From contig JASHVU010000098.1 of NCBI GenBank assembly GCA_030044455.1, positions 1 through 15,128 of the forward strand: a DNA stretch of 15,128 nt, read 5' to 3'. Shown here one piece after another: positions 14,301 to 15,128 of the stretch. The notes beneath the pieces were generated by a model, which ran no database searches, had not been told where the DNA came from, and saw only the letters and a program-made list of their open reading frames with translations. How positions within the stretch are numbered: the stretch's first letter is position 1; each line of letters opens with the position of its first letter. This stretch comes from Acidobacteriaceae bacterium (lineage in GTDB: Bacteria > Acidobacteriota > Terriglobia > Terriglobales > Acidobacteriaceae). Both the position numbers and the translations under genes were made by a program.

Positions 14301-15128
14301 GTGAACGTATCGCGCCGTCATATTCTTCAGTTATCCGCAACCATTCTAGGTCCCGGCATCCTCGATTTTCTTCGCATGCCATCCTGGCGTTGGTCGAGCC
14401 TGCCAATTCTCGAAGCCGCGTCGATTCCCACCCCGCCGGCGACGCAAAGCGCGTCACCACGAGTGCAATTCGTGGATGTAGCCCGTGAGGCCGGACTCAC
14501 GACGCCCAATGTCTGGGGCGGGGTTGACACCAAGAAGTACATCATCGAGGCCAAGGGTAGCGGCATCGCGTTTTTCGATTACGATCAGGACGGCTGGCTT
14601 GATATTTATCTCACCAATGGATCTCGTCTGTTTACCACATGGCCGGAGGGCAAGGCGCCAACCACCCAGCTCTATCACAACAATCGCGACGGCACCTACA
14701 CTGACGTGACGGCCAAATCGGGCCTCGGCCGTTCCGGATGGCAGACCGGCGTCTGCGTCGGCGATTACGATAACGACGGTTGGGACGACCTGTTTTGCAC
14801 ATTCTGGGGACACAATATCCTGTTCCGCAACAACGGCAACGGCACCTTCACCGATGTAACCAAGGAAACAGGGCTTTGGAACGATGATGTTCGCTGGGGT
14901 TCCGGCTGCACCTGGATTGACTACGATCGCGACGGACTTCTCGATCTTTTTATTGCGAATTACATAAAGTTCGATCCGGCAATGACCCCGGCGCCTGGCG
15001 ACAATGCCTCATGCCAATACAAAGGCGAGCCGGTGATGTGCGGCCCGCGTGGGCTCCCCCCGGGAACCAACCTCCTCTATCACAATAATGGCGACGGCAC
15101 GTTCACTGACGTCTCAGAGAAATCGGGA
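14301..15128 (+). CDS. CRTAC1-family FG-GAP/VCBS repeat protein with Tat-like signal (3' partial)
   Basis: The frame is open from GTG 14301 (or the adjacent GTG 14298) to the window end, 276 codons, and continues beyond. Residues 4-13 read SRRHILQLSA, a twin-arginine-like motif, followed by a modestly hydrophobic stretch, suggesting Tat export. The mature part opens with 'FVDVAREAGL' and carries FG-GAP/VCBS units with Ca-binding Asp-rich loops: FDYDQDGWLD (about 92), GDYDNDGWDD (154) and IDYDRDGLLD (206), alternating with 'LYHNNRDGTYTDVT', 'LFRNNGNGTFTDVT' and 'LYHNNGDGTFTDVS'. The pair in 'SCQYKGEPVMCGP' (C238, C247) is typical of the CRTAC1 family. In this family an ASPIC/UnbV domain usually follows, which would lie outside the window. 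The protein is likely extracytoplasmic; its function is unknown. There is no Shine-Dalgarno, matching the leaderless layout. It is transcribed separately from the receptor gene by virtue of the terminator between them. Confidence 0.87.
   Translation, partial: MNVSRRHILQLSATILGPGILDFLRMPSWRWSSLPILEAASIPTPPATQSASPRVQFVDVAREAGLTTPNVWGGVDTKKYIIEAKGSGIAFFDYDQDGWLDIYLTNGSRLFTTWPEGKAPTTQLYHNNRDGTYTDVTAKSGLGRSGWQTGVCVGDYDNDGWDDLFCTFWGHNILFRNNGNGTFTDVTKETGLWNDDVRWGSGCTWIDYDRDGLLDLFIANYIKFDPAMTPAPGDNASCQYKGEPVMCGPRGLPPGTNLLYHNNGDGTFTDVSEKSG

Overview
The window looks like a chromosomal segment from a member of the Acidobacteriota, inferred without any database search. The reasons are a very long Oar-type TonB-dependent receptor with an N-terminal carboxypeptidase-regulatory-like domain, a CRTAC1/FG-GAP secreted protein, signal peptides ending in '..G-Q' or '..A-Q', and moderately GC-rich coding DNA. 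No mobile element, CRISPR array, tRNA or rRNA was seen.

Bases 1-10018 form a cell-envelope multiheme-cytochrome locus in three parts. Module A (+ strand, 1-5923) encodes a 5'-truncated SurA/parvulin-type periplasmic chaperone, a cysteine-free outer-membrane beta-barrel, a six-bladed NHL propeller and a 12-heme c-type cytochrome. Gaps after the barrel gene are tiny or overlapping, so this is probably one operon. A single gene on the - strand (5945-6814) encodes a secreted tetraheme cytochrome that converges on module A. Module B (+ strand, 7196-10018) encodes a 16-heme cytochrome and a second six-bladed NHL propeller, 12 bp apart. Three cytochromes thus carry 32 putative c-hemes.

The set prolyl-isomerase-like chaperone + barrel + beta-propeller + multiheme cytochromes matches, in kind, the omcS-companion (osc) machinery known to fold, secrete and shape OmcS cytochrome nanowires in Geobacter, and more loosely porin-cytochrome conduits. 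The working hypothesis is an acidobacterial extracellular-electron-transfer system. The chaperone would keep heme proteins competent, the barrel would export or sheath them, the propellers would be secreted accessory or shape factors, and the tetraheme and 12-heme proteins would be the extracellular conductors or filament subunits. The 16-heme protein would be an extended periplasmic or surface wire. A CRP/FNR-like palindrome lies 41.5 bp upstream of the predicted transcription start of module B, suggesting redox or nutritional control.

Bases 10019-10372 are a non-coding leader with a consensus-like promoter and hairpins. They precede an Oar-like TonB-dependent receptor (10373-14155), closed by a strong intrinsic terminator (around 14184-14219). 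A CRTAC1-family gene with a Tat-like signal starts at 14301, directly after an extended -10 promoter, and runs off the window end.
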